From assembly GCF_040371945.1 (NCBI RefSeq), contig NZ_BAABWS010000004.1, positions 1-64,000 of the forward strand: DNA of 64,000 bases. Direction: 5' to 3'. A program made the translations under genes and the position numbers. The stretch is from Litorivita sp040371945. Its GTDB lineage: Bacteria > Pseudomonadota > Alphaproteobacteria > Rhodobacterales > Rhodobacteraceae. Position 1 is the first letter of the stretch. The number at the start of each line of letters is the position of its first letter. Under the pieces are notes generated by a model. It saw only the letters and a list, made by a program, of their open reading frames with translations. It did not search any database and had not been told where the DNA came from. Shown here piece by piece: positions 1-8,668 of the stretch.

Positions 1-484
1 GCGTGCCTGCTCCGCCTGAGCCCAGAATGACACCCATAGGCCGGACGTTATCGATTTATGTACCGGTTCTGTCGTTACTCTGGACGGCGAACATGATGGC
101 AATGACTAGATCAGCTTTGAAAAGGCGAAGACCATGCTCCGCTTCCGTGGGCGACAAAAAACGATGGCGGCGGTCAAAGCCGAATTCGTCGACAAAGTGC
201 CAAAGCGTCATCAAAGCATTGAGGTGAATGGCTAGGGCCGATGCTATCCGAAGTTACGCGTGAGTATCGCCCTGCCCCCGAAAACGGGACCGTTTGAAGC
301 GGGAGTTTCCGGCTCAGATTTCGCGTCTGGGACAGGAGTGGAAACCCACGAAAGCATCGAAGTTCACGGCATGGTTGGCTGAAACGCTGCGATCTCCACA
401 AGGGCAATGCAACGGACTGCGCAAGAGATATAAGAGTCTGGCGATGCAATGCACCGCCAGAGTTCACCGTTTTGAGGCACGGGT
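1..484. other. Left-edge stretch without a recognisable gene
   Basis: No open frame here has a convincing start, ribosome binding site or family match. One plus-strand frame around 95-230 reads for about 40 codons (FEKAKTMLRFRGRQK region) but is closed by stops on both sides. It may be debris of a decayed gene. The GMC oxidoreductase gene ends just to the right. Confidence 0.4.
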
Positions 485-2134
485 TTACCCCGCTTTGATC
501 ATATCGGCCGCTTTTTCGGCCACCATGATTGTCGGAGCGTTGGTGTTGCCCGCCACGACAAACGGGAAGATCGACGCATCGACGACGCGCAAGCCGTCAA
601 CGCCCCTCACCTTAAGGCTTGGATCAAGAACAGACATCTCGTCCACGCCCATTTTGCACGTGCCGTTCTGGTGGTGATAAGACAAAACAGCGGACCGCGC
701 ATAAGCAGCCAGTTCCTCATCTGTTTGAACATCCGCACCCGGATAGATTTCACGGCCGCGCCATTCATCCAATGCCGGTTGCGTCGCGATCTCGCGCATC
801 TGCTTGATAGATTGCACCAAAATATCAACGTCATATTGGGTTTGCAGGACCTGCGGATCGATGTCCATCATGTCGTCCGGATCGGCCGAATTCAACGTGA
901 TCGACCCGCGCGATGTCGGTTTTACGCCAGATGCAAGCAACGTAAAGGCATTCCCCGTCGGGGCCTCTTGCTCAGGCGTGTAGTAGGGCACGTGGAAAAA
1001 CAACGGCTGCATGTCGGGGCCGGAACGGCTGTCGTTTGAGCGGGCAAACAGATGCGCATGTAACACTTGGATCGCCATATCCGAGGGCGGCGGAATATCC
1101 TTTGCACCCTCATAAATCACCGGACACAGCGTGTGGTCGTGCAGGTTTTTGCCCACACCCGGCAAATCAACCTTGGTCTCGATCCCGATTGCCTCCAGCT
1201 CGTCCTTTGCGCCGATGCCGGAAAGCATCAAGATACGCGGGCTTTCCACTGCACCACCGCAGACCAATACTTCGCCCTTGGCACGCAGGGTCATGGTTTT
1301 GCCATCCTGCATGACAGTGACGCCGGTCGCGCGGCCATCGTCGATCTCGACCTTCTGCACCCGTGCATTGGTGATCAGGGTCAGGTTCTCGCGTTCCAGC
1401 GCGGGGCGCAAAAACGCCGAGGCCGTCGAGGCACGTTTACCGTCCTTGGTGTTCAGATCGGTGTAGGCCACCCCATAAGGATCGGCGCCATTGGTGTCCT
1501 CATTGAGTGGCACGCCCGATTGAACGGCCGCCTCAACGATAGCCGCAGTCACCGGATGGGGGGTAAATTCGGTGGTCACATGAAGCGGCCCGCCTGCCCC
1601 GTGGAACTCATTTTCGCCGCCGGCATAATCTTCGGACTTTTTAAAATACGGCAGGACGGATGCATAGTCCCACCCCTCACAGCCAAACTCATTGGCCCAT
1701 TGGTCGTAATCCGCAGCACAACCGCGCACATAGATCATGCCGTTAAGTGACGAAGATCCGCCAAGGGTTTTGCCGCGTGGCCAATACAGCGAACGCCCGA
1801 CTGCATGCTCTTGCGGTGTGGTGCTGTAGCCCCAATCATATTCGGTACCCCACAGTTCAATCAGGCGCATGGGCGTTGAAATCATTTCAGAATTATCCGG
1901 CCCACCGGCCTCGACGATCAGCACAGATGCGCCGTCCTCGGTCAGGCGGTTGGCCAAGACGCATCCTGCCGACCCCGCGCCGACGATGATATAGTCATAG
2001 GCCGCGTCTTGGGCGTTGGCCGGATTGACGCTTGCGCCAAGCAGCCCGCCGCCCAAGGTCAAAACGCCCGAGGCTACTGCGGTTCGGCCCAAAAAGCTCC
2101 GCCGCGTCATGGTTTTATTCGATTTCGTCGTCAT
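485..2134 (-). CDS. Tat-exported GMC-family FAD oxidoreductase (alcohol/choline dehydrogenase-like)
   Basis: This is a 549-residue glucose-methanol-choline family flavoprotein. The N-terminus has a twin-arginine signal (TRRSFLG at about residues 10-16, hydrophobic stretch, ANAQDA cleavage region), so it probably acts folded in the periplasm. The FAD-binding motif DYIIVGAGSAG follows the signal, the GMC signature GGSSSLNGMIYVRG lies near residue 125, and the C-terminal active-site region has YHHQNGTCKMG and GNTNAPT. The ATG at 2134 is chosen because GGGAGGA lies 6 bases upstream; an upstream TTG is in frame. It probably oxidises an alcohol to an aldehyde. The aldehyde dehydrogenase gene lies upstream on the same strand, suggesting consecutive steps. 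The substrate cannot be read from sequence; an aryl alcohol is inferred from the adjacent phenylacetate genes. Confidence 0.88.
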   Translation of the reverse strand: MTTKSNKTMTRRSFLGRTAVASGVLTLGGGLLGASVNPANAQDAAYDYIIVGAGSAGCVLANRLTEDGASVLIVEAGGPDNSEMISTPMRLIELWGTEYDWGYSTTPQEHAVGRSLYWPRGKTLGGSSSLNGMIYVRGCAADYDQWANEFGCEGWDYASVLPYFKKSEDYAGGENEFHGAGGPLHVTTEFTPHPVTAAIVEAAVQSGVPLNEDTNGADPYGVAYTDLNTKDGKRASTASAFLRPALERENLTLITNARVQKVEIDDGRATGVTVMQDGKTMTLRAKGEVLVCGGAVESPRILMLSGIGAKDELEAIGIETKVDLPGVGKNLHDHTLCPVIYEGAKDIPPPSDMAIQVLHAHLFARSNDSRSGPDMQPLFFHVPYYTPEQEAPTGNAFTLLASGVKPTSRGSITLNSADPDDMMDIDPQVLQTQYDVDILVQSIKQMREIATQPALDEWRGREIYPGADVQTDEELAAYARSAVLSYHHQNGTCKMGVDEMSVLDPSLKVRGVDGLRVVDASIFPFVVAGNTNAPTIMVAEKAADMIKAG

Positions 2135-2209
2135 CAAGTTTTCCTCCCGTTGATGCCGTAAGAACGGCCTATTGCTATCCTCCCAGAGCGCAGCAGGCCG
2201 ATGTTTGGA

Positions 2210-3625
2210 TTAGCTAAAGATCACTTGGATATCGGTGTATTCGGTGAGGCCTTCCTCGCCGAACTCCACGCCAAGGCCCGAAGATTTCACACCGCCGAAC
2301 GGTGCATTGGGTTGGATCATGCCGTGTTTGTTGATCCAGACCGATCCGCATTCCATCCGCGCTGCGATCTTCTTGGCGGCGTCAAGGTCATTGGACCACA
2401 CCGAGCCACCCAATCCATTGGGGTTGTCGTTGGCCATCTTGATCGCCTCTTCGACATCCGAATAGGCGATGATCGGCAAGGCGGGGCCGAATTGCTCTTC
2501 GTCCACCAGCGGATCGCCGTTCGAAAGGCCCGAAATCACGGTCACAGGAAAGAACAATCCATCCCCCGCTTCGCCACCACACAGGACTTTGCCTTTGGTT
2601 TTGGCGTCCGCCACCAAGCGCGTTACCTTGTCGAACTGCATCTGGTTTTGAACGGGGCCAAGGATGCTGTCCTCGCTCATGCCGTCGCCCATCGGGATGG
2701 CTTTGGCGAATTCGGCCAAGGCGGCACCAACTTCGTCTGCGATGCTTTCGTGCACATAAAGACGCTTCATCGCGGCGCAGGTCTGGCCGTTGTTGATGAA
2801 AGCGCCCCAAAACAGACCCTCGGCAATCGCTTTGGGATCAACGTCGGGCAATACGATACCTGCATCATTGCCACCCATTTCAAGCGTCAGACGCTTCATG
2901 GTTTCAGCCGCCGAGCGCATGATTTTTTGGCCCGTGCCGCAAGAGCCGGTAAAGACAATCTTGCGGATGTCGGGATGCGAAGACATCAACGCACCAAGAT
3001 TTTCCGACTTGTCATCACTGGTCACAACGCTCACCACGCCTTTGGGCAATACATCGTTAATGATTTCAACCAACCGAATGGTCGACAACGGGGTCAGCGG
3101 CGATGGTTTGATCACAACCGTATTACCGGTGCGCAGCGCGGGAATAATGTGCCAAATCGCAATAAGAACAGGAAAGTTCCAAGGCGTGATGGAGCCCACC
3201 ACACCGACAGGTTTGCGGTGCAGTTCTACGCGGCCTTCTTCGTTGTCTTGCAAAACCTTAACCGGCAACGAAAGCCCCGTGGTGTATCCCGCCCAAGCGC
3301 CCGCGCCGCCAATTTCCCAACGTGACCCAAGCCCATTGAGAGGCTTGCCCTGCTCAAGCGTGACCAGCTCTGCCAGTTCCGCCGAATGCTCTTCGATCTT
3401 TGCGGTGACGCTTGCGCAGGCTGCCTGCAGCTCTTCATCGCTCTTGAGTGACCATGTCTCAAATGCGGCCTTGGCGGATGCCACTGCCGCGTTCAAATCC
3501 GCGCCCGTCATGTTGGGCGCATGTCCGGCGACGGCGCCGGTGGATGGGTTGATGACAGCAAAAGTGTCGCCTACGCTGTCACCTGCATCCGATTTGCCGG
3601 TGAGTCGGCGCATGAGTTTGTTCAT
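2210..3625 (-). CDS. NAD(P)-dependent aldehyde dehydrogenase
   Basis: A 471-residue ALDH-superfamily enzyme of normal length that oxidises an aldehyde to the acid. Visible motifs are the cofactor-region PWNFP, the general-base segment LEMGGND with its catalytic Glu, and the nucleophile segment NNGQTCAA with the catalytic Cys. The ATG at 3625 has GGGAGG directly upstream; a TTG five codons earlier is inside that ribosome binding site and is unlikely. It precedes the GMC oxidoreductase in the leftward direction (75-base gap) and follows a FeaR-like AraC regulator. In E. coli FeaR controls phenylacetaldehyde dehydrogenase (feaB), so a phenylacetaldehyde- or benzaldehyde-type substrate is plausible here, but this is inference. 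Confidence 0.9.
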   Translation of the reverse strand: MNKLMRRLTGKSDAGDSVGDTFAVINPSTGAVAGHAPNMTGADLNAAVASAKAAFETWSLKSDEELQAACASVTAKIEEHSAELAELVTLEQGKPLNGLGSRWEIGGAGAWAGYTTGLSLPVKVLQDNEEGRVELHRKPVGVVGSITPWNFPVLIAIWHIIPALRTGNTVVIKPSPLTPLSTIRLVEIINDVLPKGVVSVVTSDDKSENLGALMSSHPDIRKIVFTGSCGTGQKIMRSAAETMKRLTLEMGGNDAGIVLPDVDPKAIAEGLFWGAFINNGQTCAAMKRLYVHESIADEVGAALAEFAKAIPMGDGMSEDSILGPVQNQMQFDKVTRLVADAKTKGKVLCGGEAGDGLFFPVTVISGLSNGDPLVDEEQFGPALPIIAYSDVEEAIKMANDNPNGLGGSVWSNDLDAAKKIAARMECGSVWINKHGMIQPNAPFGGVKSSGLGVEFGEEGLTEYTDIQVIFS

Positions 3626-3735
3626 TGATTTTCCTCCCAAAATTCCCCGCGCCCCCCGCGCGGGTGTCTTGGAAGGATAAGCCGTCGATCTTGCAAAAAC
3701 TTGGGCAAGGCCGTCAGGTCTTTTGGATTAATGCG

Positions 3736-4662
3736 TCAATGGCGCGTCACAACTTCGCCAGGCGCCACGCCGTATTTCTTGCGAAATTCACGATAAAAAT
3801 ATGACACATCATTAAAGCCGCAATCTAAAATCACGTCTGTGATTGTTTGCTTTGACCCTGCGATGAGCGCGCCGGTCAACCGTCGATGTGCCAAAGCCAA
3901 ACGGCGCATCAAGATCCGTTGTCCCGGCGTTTCTCCGAGCGGTTGAAAATGGCGCTGTAAGGTACGTTTCGACACGTTAAGCGAGGTTGCAAGGCTGCTC
4001 GGTCCAAAATCGGGGTTGCTGCAATGCTGGTCGATCAACGCCAAGGCCCGCGACAACAACCGTTCAGAGTCCGATGGATCTCGGGCGTTTCGCGCGCCGA
4101 CAAAATAGCCGCCAAGCAGGTTGAAAAATGCTTCGCCAAGGTGGCTTTGGTGCTCCTGACCATCGATCATTTTAGAAATGACCGCGTTGATTGCCAACCA
4201 AAGCGGATCGTCCCGTGAAACCGTCGTGCCGCCCTTGACGGATTGGCCAAACCGCCCGAGCATTTCCGAACGCGGAATGTGAAATGAAAGCTGGTGCGAT
4301 AGAGACTGATCGTAATGAAACACCGAGGCTTGGGTCGAATCCACCAAGAACATATCGCCCTGTTTCAGGACGACCTCCTGTCCGGCCTGCACGACACGGC
4401 TGGTGCCGCTGCGTTGGGTAAGCAAAAAGAAATGCTCTCCGGGGTCGCGTTTGATCGCCTGCGCATCGCGTATGATGCGCAGATGGCTCAATGCGACTCC
4501 CACGGTTTGGAAAGGCCCAACAGGTTGCGCCGACACGCTGCCTTTGATCGTGCCGCTTGACGCCGCAGGTTCCAAATCAAAGCGGCCACAGAACTTGCGA
4601 ATGTCCGCTTCGATGATTTCTTTTGGGACCTCTTGGTGAGGCTGTAGCATTAATGAATTCAT
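3736..4662 (-). CDS. AraC-family transcriptional regulator, FeaR/AraC_binding_2-like
   Basis: About 308 residues. The N-terminal half is a cupin-like effector domain of the type found in FeaR and XylS-like regulators (segments GDMFLVDST and LSFHIPRSEM). The C-terminal third holds the paired AraC helix-turn-helix (LNVSKRTLQRHFQPLGETPGQ, then ITDVILDCGFNDVSYFYREFRKKYG). The ATG at 4662 is preferred because a G-rich stretch lies just upstream; an in-frame ATG at 4713 would add 17 unlikely residues. It probably activates the downstream aldehyde dehydrogenase and GMC genes in response to an aromatic inducer. It is divergent from the paaJ-paaABCDE operon and might also affect that promoter. Confidence 0.88.
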   Translation of the reverse strand: MNSLMLQPHQEVPKEIIEADIRKFCGRFDLEPAASSGTIKGSVSAQPVGPFQTVGVALSHLRIIRDAQAIKRDPGEHFFLLTQRSGTSRVVQAGQEVVLKQGDMFLVDSTQASVFHYDQSLSHQLSFHIPRSEMLGRFGQSVKGGTTVSRDDPLWLAINAVISKMIDGQEHQSHLGEAFFNLLGGYFVGARNARDPSDSERLLSRALALIDQHCSNPDFGPSSLATSLNVSKRTLQRHFQPLGETPGQRILMRRLALAHRRLTGALIAGSKQTITDVILDCGFNDVSYFYREFRKKYGVAPGEVVTRH

Positions 4663-4859
4663 GACCCCCCCAAAGTTCACGCCGATGGTCAAGCAGTATT
4701 GTTGCCGCAACATCGAAAATCAAGTTCAACTTAATTTCAAGCGCGCGTTCATTGGCTTTTGACCGAGTGGCGATGAAAGACACCTAATATGTTACAAAAT
4801 TTACCACATCAAGAATTTTGGTAACTTTAAGCTTGATCGCAGGCACAGATTCCAGTATG

Positions 4860-4880
4860 CCGACCATGAGGTCGATTAAT
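4860..4880 (+). promoter_or_regulatory. Candidate PaaR-type operator upstream of paaJABCDE
   Basis: The sequence CGACCATGAGGTCGATTAAT (4861-4880) contains a perfect palindrome CGACC-ATGA-GGTCG. It lies immediately before the paaJ ribosome binding site, where a bound repressor would block transcription. A copy matching at 16 of 20 positions, on the opposite strand, is in the dctP/paaG divergent promoter at 34099-34118. A TetR regulator encoded at the end of the paaGIK operon is the natural candidate ligand-responsive binder. Confidence 0.55.
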
Positions 4881-4896
4881 TTGGGGAGGATTTGCA

Positions 4897-6099
4897 ATGG
4901 ACGCATTGATATGTGATGGCGTGCGCACACCGATCGGGCGATATGGCGGCAAGCTGTCCTCGATTCGTACAGATGATCTTGCGGCGTTGCCCATCGCCGC
5001 TCTGATGGCGCGCAATCCAAATATTGACTGGTCGAAAGTTGACGAGGTGATTTTTGGCTCTGCCAATCAAGCTGGCGAAGACAACCGAAATGTTGCGCGT
5101 ATGGCGGCCTTGCTTGCTGGTCTGCCTGTAGATGTCCCCGGCACGACGGTGAACCGTCTTTGCGCCAGCGGAATGGACGCGGTAGGTTTTGCCGCGCGCG
5201 GGATCAAGGCGGGCGACTATGACCTGACCATCGCCGGTGGCGTTGAAAGCATGAGCCGCGCGCCCTTTGTGATGCCCAAGCCCGAAGCCGCGTTTAGCCG
5301 GTCGAACGCTGTCTATGACACGACAATTGGCTGGCGCTTTGTGAACTCCAAGATGAAGGCGCAATATGGTGTCGATTCCATGCCGCAAACAGCGGACAAT
5401 GTCGCCGCTGATTACAACGTCAGTCGCGCGGATCAGGATGCCTTTGCCGCACGCTCGCAGGCCCGTTGGGCCGCTGCGGAGGCGGCAGGCGTATTCAGGG
5501 ACGAGATCGTTCCGGTCGCTGTGCCACAGCGTAAGGGGGACCCTGTCATCGTCGATACGGATGAACACCCCCGCCCTGGCACCGACGCTGCGGCCTTGGC
5601 TAAGCTTCGAGGCGTGAACGGTCCAGATTTGTCGGTTACGGCAGGCAATGCCAGCGGCGTTAATGATGGGTCGGCTGCTTTGCTGCTCGCGTCGGAGGCC
5701 GCCGCCAAGACCTACGGCCTGATCCCGATGGCGCGGGTTGTCGGCATGTCGTCTGCGGGGGTCGAGCCGCGCATCATGGGCATTGGCCCCGCCCCAGCGA
5801 GCGAGAAAGTCCTTGAGCGCGCGGGTCTGACGGTCGACCAGATGGATGTTATTGAGCTGAACGAAGCCTTTGCCTCACAGGGGCTTGCGACGCTGCGCCA
5901 GCTGGGTGTGGAGGATGACGACCCGAGGGTGAACCCGCATGGCGGGGCCATCGCGATGGGCCATCCGCTTGGAATGTCTGGTGCGCGACTGGTTCTGACC
6001 GCCGCGCACCATTTGAAACGCACTGGCGGGCGCTACGCACTTTGCACGATGTGTGTGGGTGTGGGCCAAGGCACTGCAATTATCATTGAACGCGTCTGA
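4897..6099 (+). CDS. paaJ: 3-oxoadipyl-CoA/3-oxo-5,6-dehydrosuberyl-CoA thiolase
   Basis: A 400-residue thiolase that cleaves 3-oxoadipyl-CoA to succinyl-CoA and acetyl-CoA and, in the phenylacetate route, also 3-oxo-5,6-dehydrosuberyl-CoA. Active-site elements are all present: acylated Cys in RLCASGMDAV (residue 89), His in NPHGGAIAMGHPLG, and the second Cys in CTMCVGVGQG. The start has a strong GGGGAGGA upstream. It is the first gene of an operon with paaABCDE (17-base gap to paaA). The same enzyme (PcaF type) would serve the benzoate/catechol branch encoded elsewhere in this window, because both routes end at 3-oxoadipyl-CoA. paaJ and pcaF cannot be separated by sequence alone; the symbol follows the operon. 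Confidence 0.93.
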   Translation: MDALICDGVRTPIGRYGGKLSSIRTDDLAALPIAALMARNPNIDWSKVDEVIFGSANQAGEDNRNVARMAALLAGLPVDVPGTTVNRLCASGMDAVGFAARGIKAGDYDLTIAGGVESMSRAPFVMPKPEAAFSRSNAVYDTTIGWRFVNSKMKAQYGVDSMPQTADNVAADYNVSRADQDAFAARSQARWAAAEAAGVFRDEIVPVAVPQRKGDPVIVDTDEHPRPGTDAAALAKLRGVNGPDLSVTAGNASGVNDGSAALLLASEAAAKTYGLIPMARVVGMSSAGVEPRIMGIGPAPASEKVLERAGLTVDQMDVIELNEAFASQGLATLRQLGVEDDDPRVNPHGGAIAMGHPLGMSGARLVLTAAHHLKRTGGRYALCTMCVGVGQGTAIIIERV

Positions 6100-6116
6100 C
6101 CCGAAAGGAAAACGAC

Positions 6117-7094
6117 ATGTATGCACAGATGGTTAAATCCGAAGCAACGCGGGAAGATCCTGAAATGCTTGCCGCATTTCAGGCCCGCATTGACGCTGGC
6201 GAAAAGATCGAACCGAAGGACTGGATGCCCGCAGGATATCGCAAGACGCTGATCCGTCAGATCGGTCAGCACGCGCATTCCGAAATTGTCGGCCAACTGC
6301 CCGAAGGCAACTGGATCACCCGCGCCCCGACACTGGAGCGTAAAGCAATCCTGCTGGCCAAGGTGCAAGACGAGGCGGGCCATGGGTTGTACCTTTACTG
6401 CGCGGCAGAAACCCTTGGGGTCACGCGCGACGAGCTGACGGAAATGCTGCTCGACGGGCGGATGAAATATAGTTCGATCTTCAATTACCCGACGCTGACT
6501 TGGGCCGATATGGGCGCGGTCGGCTGGTTGGTCGATGGCGCGGCCATCATGAATCAGGTGCCGCTGCAGCGCACGTCCTTTGGTCCCTATTCGCGGGCGA
6601 TGATCCGCGTTTGCAAGGAAGAGTCCTTTCACCAGCGTCAGGGCTACGACATCATGATGAAAATGGCGCAGGGCACCGCGCAGCAAAAGGCGATGGCGCA
6701 AAACGCGCTGAACCGGTTCTGGTATCCATCGCTGATGATGTTCGGCCCGTCAGACGCCGACTCGGTCCACTCCGAACAGTCGATGGCATGGAAAATCAAG
6801 ATGAACAGTAACGATGAGTTGCGTCAGAAGTTTGTCGATCAAACCGTGCCTCAGGCCGAGTATCTGGGCCTGACCGTTCCGGACGAGACCCTGAAATGGA
6901 ACGAGGAAAAGGGCGGTTACGATTTCGCCGAGCCGAACTGGGATGAGTTCTTTGACGTGATCCAAGGCAATGGTCCGTGCAACACCGAACGTCTCGGCGC
7001 GCGTAACAAGGCGTGGGACGACGGCAAATGGGTGCGCGACGGGCTTTTGGCCCATGCCGAGAAAAGCAAGATCAGAAAGGTAGCAGCAGAATGA
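6117..7094 (+). CDS. paaA: 1,2-phenylacetyl-CoA epoxidase, catalytic subunit PaaA
   Basis: A 325-residue ferritin-like di-iron oxygenase subunit that, with PaaBCE, epoxidises the ring of phenylacetyl-CoA using O2 and reductant. Iron-ligand motifs of the family are visible: QDEAGHG (Glu86, His89) and the later EESFHQRQG segment. Length matches known PaaA. AAAGGAAAA lies upstream of the ATG. The stop overlaps the paaB start (ATGA), so translation is probably coupled. It is the most diagnostic gene for aerobic hybrid phenylacetate degradation in this window. Confidence 0.97.
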   Translation: MYAQMVKSEATREDPEMLAAFQARIDAGEKIEPKDWMPAGYRKTLIRQIGQHAHSEIVGQLPEGNWITRAPTLERKAILLAKVQDEAGHGLYLYCAAETLGVTRDELTEMLLDGRMKYSSIFNYPTLTWADMGAVGWLVDGAAIMNQVPLQRTSFGPYSRAMIRVCKEESFHQRQGYDIMMKMAQGTAQQKAMAQNALNRFWYPSLMMFGPSDADSVHSEQSMAWKIKMNSNDELRQKFVDQTVPQAEYLGLTVPDETLKWNEEKGGYDFAEPNWDEFFDVIQGNGPCNTERLGARNKAWDDGKWVRDGLLAHAEKSKIRKVAAE

Positions 7095-7429
7095 GCTCTT
7101 CCAAATCCGCACATCCCGACACGCCCGAAACCCAAACCAAACCCAAGCGCCAAGAATGGCCCCTGTGGGAGGTGTTCATCCGCGGCCAACACGGCATGAG
7201 CCACCGCCACGTCGGCTCGCTTCATGCGCCGGACGAGGAGTTGGCGATCAAGAATGCGCGCGATGTTTATACCCGCCGCAACGAAGGGGTCAGCATCTGG
7301 GTCGTTGAGGCGCGCCATATCGCCGCCTCGTCGCCCTCGTCCAAAGGCCCGCTTTATGAACCGTCGGAAAGCAAGGTTTACCGGCACCCGACATTTTTCG
7401 ACATTCCCGACGAAGTGGGAGCGATGTGA
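7091..7429 (+). CDS. paaB: 1,2-phenylacetyl-CoA epoxidase subunit PaaB
   Basis: A 112-residue small subunit that bridges PaaAC heterodimers in the epoxidase. The family core is clear: WPLWEVFIRGQHGMSHRHVGSLHAPD, then NARDVYTRRNEGVSIWVVEA. The Lys/Pro/Thr-rich N-terminus before it is variable in the family. The ATG at 7091 overlaps the paaA stop; longer in-frame upstream starts would run into paaA. The 3' end overlaps paaC by one base. Confidence 0.96.
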   Translation: MSSSKSAHPDTPETQTKPKRQEWPLWEVFIRGQHGMSHRHVGSLHAPDEELAIKNARDVYTRRNEGVSIWVVEARHIAASSPSSKGPLYEPSESKVYRHPTFFDIPDEVGAM

Positions 7430-8196
7430 TGTCAAGCGTCAACCAAGCTCAACTCTTTGAATTTATTTGTCGGCTGGGCGATAACACGTTGGTTCTGGGT
7501 CACCGTGTCAGTGAATGGTGCGGTCATGCTCCGGCACTGGAAGAGGATATCGCGCTGGCAAACACAGCGCTTGACCTTATCGGGCAGACACAGATGTGGC
7601 TTGGCCTCGCCGCGGATGTCGAGGGCAAGGGCCGCACAGCCGACGATCTGGCGATGCTGCGCGATGTTTGGGATTTCCGAAACGTCTTGCTTGTCGAACA
7701 GCCTAACGGCGATTTTGGCCAAACGATGATGCGCCAGTTTCTGTTTGACGCTTGGCATTTGGCCATGCTTGAGGCGCTGACCAAATCATCGCACGAACAG
7801 ATCGCTGCCATTGCCGCAAAGTCGATCAAAGAAGTTCAATATCATGTCGAACGCTCGGGCGACACGGTCATCAGGTTGGGCGACGGTACATCCGAAAGCC
7901 ATGCGCGGATGCAGGCGGCGCTGACTCTCCTGTGGCCCTATGTGGGCGAGATGTTTGTCGCTGACACGGTGGACGAAGCCATGACCGCGGCCGGCATTGC
8001 GCCCGACATCGCCGCCATGCGCGAAGGATACGATGCACAGGTCGGGTCTGTTCTGGCTGAAGCGACCCTGCGCATCCCCGAAAGCGGCTTTGCCCATAAG
8101 GGCGGCAAATCGGGTTTTCAGCATTCCGAACATTTGGGTCACATGCTGACACAGATGCAATGGTTGCAGCGCGCCTATCCCGGAGCTTCGTGGTGA
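7429..8196 (+). CDS. paaC: 1,2-phenylacetyl-CoA epoxidase subunit PaaC
   Basis: A 255-residue ferritin-fold structural partner of PaaA, needed for activity but not the catalytic di-iron subunit. Family segments LGDNTLVLGHRVSEWCGHAP, EDIALANTALDLIGQ and KEVQYHVERSGDTVIRLGDGT are present. The start is ATG 7429, overlapping the paaB TGA by one base; a GTG at 7426 is an alternative one codon upstream. A single base separates it from paaD. Confidence 0.96.
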   Translation: MSSVNQAQLFEFICRLGDNTLVLGHRVSEWCGHAPALEEDIALANTALDLIGQTQMWLGLAADVEGKGRTADDLAMLRDVWDFRNVLLVEQPNGDFGQTMMRQFLFDAWHLAMLEALTKSSHEQIAAIAAKSIKEVQYHVERSGDTVIRLGDGTSESHARMQAALTLLWPYVGEMFVADTVDEAMTAAGIAPDIAAMREGYDAQVGSVLAEATLRIPESGFAHKGGKSGFQHSEHLGHMLTQMQWLQRAYPGASW

Positions 8197-8197
8197 T

Positions 8198-8656
8198 ATG
8201 AAGCCCGAAATGTCGGAAATTTGGAGTTGGCTGGACGACGTGCCAGACCCTGAAATCCCGGTGATTTCTGTGGTCGATCTGGGCATCGTGCGCGATGTGG
8301 CGTGGGATGGCGACACGTTAGAAGTCGCCGTCACCCCCACCTATTCCGGCTGTCCGGCCACCAGCGTCATCTCGATGGACATCGAAACGGCCATGCACGA
8401 CCGAGGCATCGAGCAGGTGCGCATCAAGACCCAGATCAGCCCACCGTGGACCACCGATTGGCTGTCGGAAAAGGGGCGTGCAAAGCTCATGGATTATGGC
8501 ATCGCGCCGCCCCGTGCCGCAGGGGGGCCGGACTGCTGCCCGCGGTGCAAATCAATTAATGTCACCCGAATAAGCCAGTTCGGATCGACCCCCTGCAAGG
8601 CGCAATGGCGCTGCGCGGACTGCCTCGAACCCTTCGACTATTTCAAATGCATCTAA
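8198..8656 (+). CDS. paaD: Phenylacetate pathway Fe-S assembly-type protein PaaD
   Basis: A 152-residue protein with an N-terminal MIP18/DUF59 domain (IWSWLDDVPDPEIPVISVVDLGIV and YSGCPAT) and a C-terminal zinc-ribbon-like segment with paired cysteines (CCPRCKS and CADCLEPFDYFKC). PaaD homologues are thought to help mature iron-sulfur proteins of the epoxidase system, probably the PaaE cluster. It lies between paaC and paaE, the usual order. Confidence 0.95.
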   Translation: MKPEMSEIWSWLDDVPDPEIPVISVVDLGIVRDVAWDGDTLEVAVTPTYSGCPATSVISMDIETAMHDRGIEQVRIKTQISPPWTTDWLSEKGRAKLMDYGIAPPRAAGGPDCCPRCKSINVTRISQFGSTPCKAQWRCADCLEPFDYFKCI

Positions 8657-8668
8657 GGAGCACATGTG

